14,722 nt of DNA, from contig JAISVU010000118.1 in NCBI GenBank assembly GCA_031271375.1, positions 1-14,722 of the forward strand, given 5' to 3'. The translations under genes and the position numbers were made by a program. Origin of the DNA: Clostridiales bacterium (GTDB lineage: Bacteria > Bacillota > Clostridia > Lachnospirales > WRAX01). Under the pieces are notes generated by a model. That model was not told the origin of the DNA and searched no databases. It saw only the letters and a list, made by a program, of their open reading frames with translations. Below, in pieces: positions 13,952 through 14,722 of this stretch (within the stretch, counting starts at the first letter, position 1; the number at the start of each line of letters is the position of its first letter).

Positions 13952-14524
13952 TTAGGCCTCCATTATTCTGTTGAAGAAGTCAAATTCGGCGTAAGTCCAC
14001 CCGTTCTGCGGAACCGGGCAGGGGGCGAGGAAGCAGGACAGAAGAATCCGCTCCCCCTGGAACACCCGGTACAGCGACATCATGCGGCAGCAAGCGGGTA
14101 TTATGTAATGGCGTCCGCCGTTAGGGACGATACCCGGGCATATAATCACCCCGTTATCGGGACGGAATGAGGCGGGGTATGAACCCTCGTGGACGAATCT
14201 TGTCCTTATTCCGTCGGGTATGTTTGCATAGACGCGCGCGCGGCTTTCCTCGTCCAAATCCATCGGGACCGCGATGACGGCTTCACCTTCCCAGTTGGCC
14301 CGCGCAAGGCTTTCGAGGAGCGCGATCTCTGGAGATATAAAGAAAATTACACTTTTATTCTCCTTGACGATATTGTCCGTAAATGCCTTTATCCGCGCTA
14401 GGACTTCATCCGGCATGATGGCGGGCAGATATGATGAAACGGCGTAATAAGCGCCCGGATAGCGCGATACGGCGAGACAGACGCTTAGAACGCCTATCTC
14501 CGATAAGACCGGGGCTATGTTCAT
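13952..14524 (-). CDS. Unrecognised 190-residue protein coupled to the permease
   Basis: A 190-residue, probably cytoplasmic protein without a signal peptide or membrane helix. It alternates predicted strands and helices (SVIFFISPEIALLESLA, EAVIAVPMDLDEESRARVY, NGVIICPGIVPNGGRHYIIPACC), which suggests an alpha/beta fold. Two neighbouring cysteines (PACCRMM) and a later pair (CFLAPC) might bind metal or form a site. I do not recognise a family. The start ATG is supported by GGGAGGAG six bases upstream. Its end overlaps the ribosome site of the permease gene, so it is likely made together with it and may be an accessory or regulatory partner. A 27-base gap separates it from the gene upstream. 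Confidence 0.7.
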   Translation of the reverse strand: MNIAPVLSEIGVLSVCLAVSRYPGAYYAVSSYLPAIMPDEVLARIKAFTDNIVKENKSVIFFISPEIALLESLARANWEGEAVIAVPMDLDEESRARVYANIPDGIRTRFVHEGSYPASFRPDNGVIICPGIVPNGGRHYIIPACCRMMSLYRVFQGERILLSCFLAPCPVPQNGWTYAEFDFFNRIMEA

Positions 14525-14551
14525 TTCGCGCTCCTCCCTTCGAATAAGTAT

Positions 14552-14722
14552 TTACTGGCGCAGTCCGCTCTCCCGGCCGCGTTTGAGGTATGCCGCGGCG
14601 ATGGCAAGAAGCAGATGCTCGGGCGGGCAGGCCTCGTAGATGCCAAGCGCCGCCTCGGGGCTGCCGCAGTTGAGGCTTGAAGCGAGCAGCTCCATATTCT
14701 CCCGCGTCATAAACGGGGAAGG
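14552..14722 (-). CDS. Unknown protein, C-terminal 56 residues
   Basis: The minus-strand frame is open from the window edge to TAA at 14552-14554. It ends with a helical, TPR-like stretch (SSLNCGSPEAALGIYEACP, then EHLLLAIAAAYLKRGRESG). Codon use and the 27-base distance to the next gene fit a member of the same operon. The start lies outside the window and no family can be named. Confidence 0.6.
   Translation of the reverse strand, partial: PSPFMTRENMELLASSLNCGSPEAALGIYEACPPEHLLLAIAAAYLKRGRESGLRQ

Overview
The window looks like a chromosomal segment of an anaerobic Bacillota, probably class Clostridia. Genes start behind strong GGAGG-type ribosome binding sites and AT-rich sigma-A promoters in an otherwise fairly GC-rich sequence. 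There is an S-layer (SLH) protein and a RACo-like ASKHA ATPase typical of corrinoid-using anaerobes. Nearly all genes end in TAA. The exact genus cannot be read from the sequence.

Left part (1-4308): the 3' end of a YegS/BmrU-type lipid kinase, a broken NADAR-domain gene (frameshifted and cut off), a secreted SLH-domain protein with a clear promoter, a sorbitol/xylitol-dehydrogenase-like MDR enzyme, and, divergent from it, a short RACo/DUF4445 ATPase-fold protein with a small Cys cluster in place of the usual ferredoxin domain.

Centre (4262-9785, minus strand): the most unusual part. A RelB/DinJ-like antitoxin without a visible toxin is followed by a tight three-gene unit. First is an SPFH/Band-7 protein with three N-terminal and four C-terminal zinc ribbons. 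Second is a four-helix membrane protein translationally coupled to it. Third is an 827-residue receptor-like protein built as zinc ribbon, TPR-like helices, TIR domain with the NADase-type glutamate, TPR-like helices, charged coil, eight 38-residue RCC1-like repeats and a zinc ribbon. I infer a membrane-associated sensor/NADase system, possibly anti-phage or envelope stress. This is inference from domains and gene order.

Right-centre (9786-12639): a gene-free stretch rich in inverted repeats, then a second TIR/RCC1 paralogue of the same length. Its frame is open along 830 codons except for two TAG codons, both where lysine AAG is expected. Its RCC1 part is a very regular 114-bp tandem array, and its promoter sits over an inverted repeat. 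It may be a young pseudogene or a gene needing amber readthrough.

Right end (12640-14722, minus strand): a three-gene operon running toward the second TIR gene: the tail of an unknown gene, an unrecognised 190-residue protein, and an SLC13/ArsB-NhaD-type permease coupled to it. No RNA genes, CRISPR arrays, transposase genes or canonical intrinsic terminators were found.
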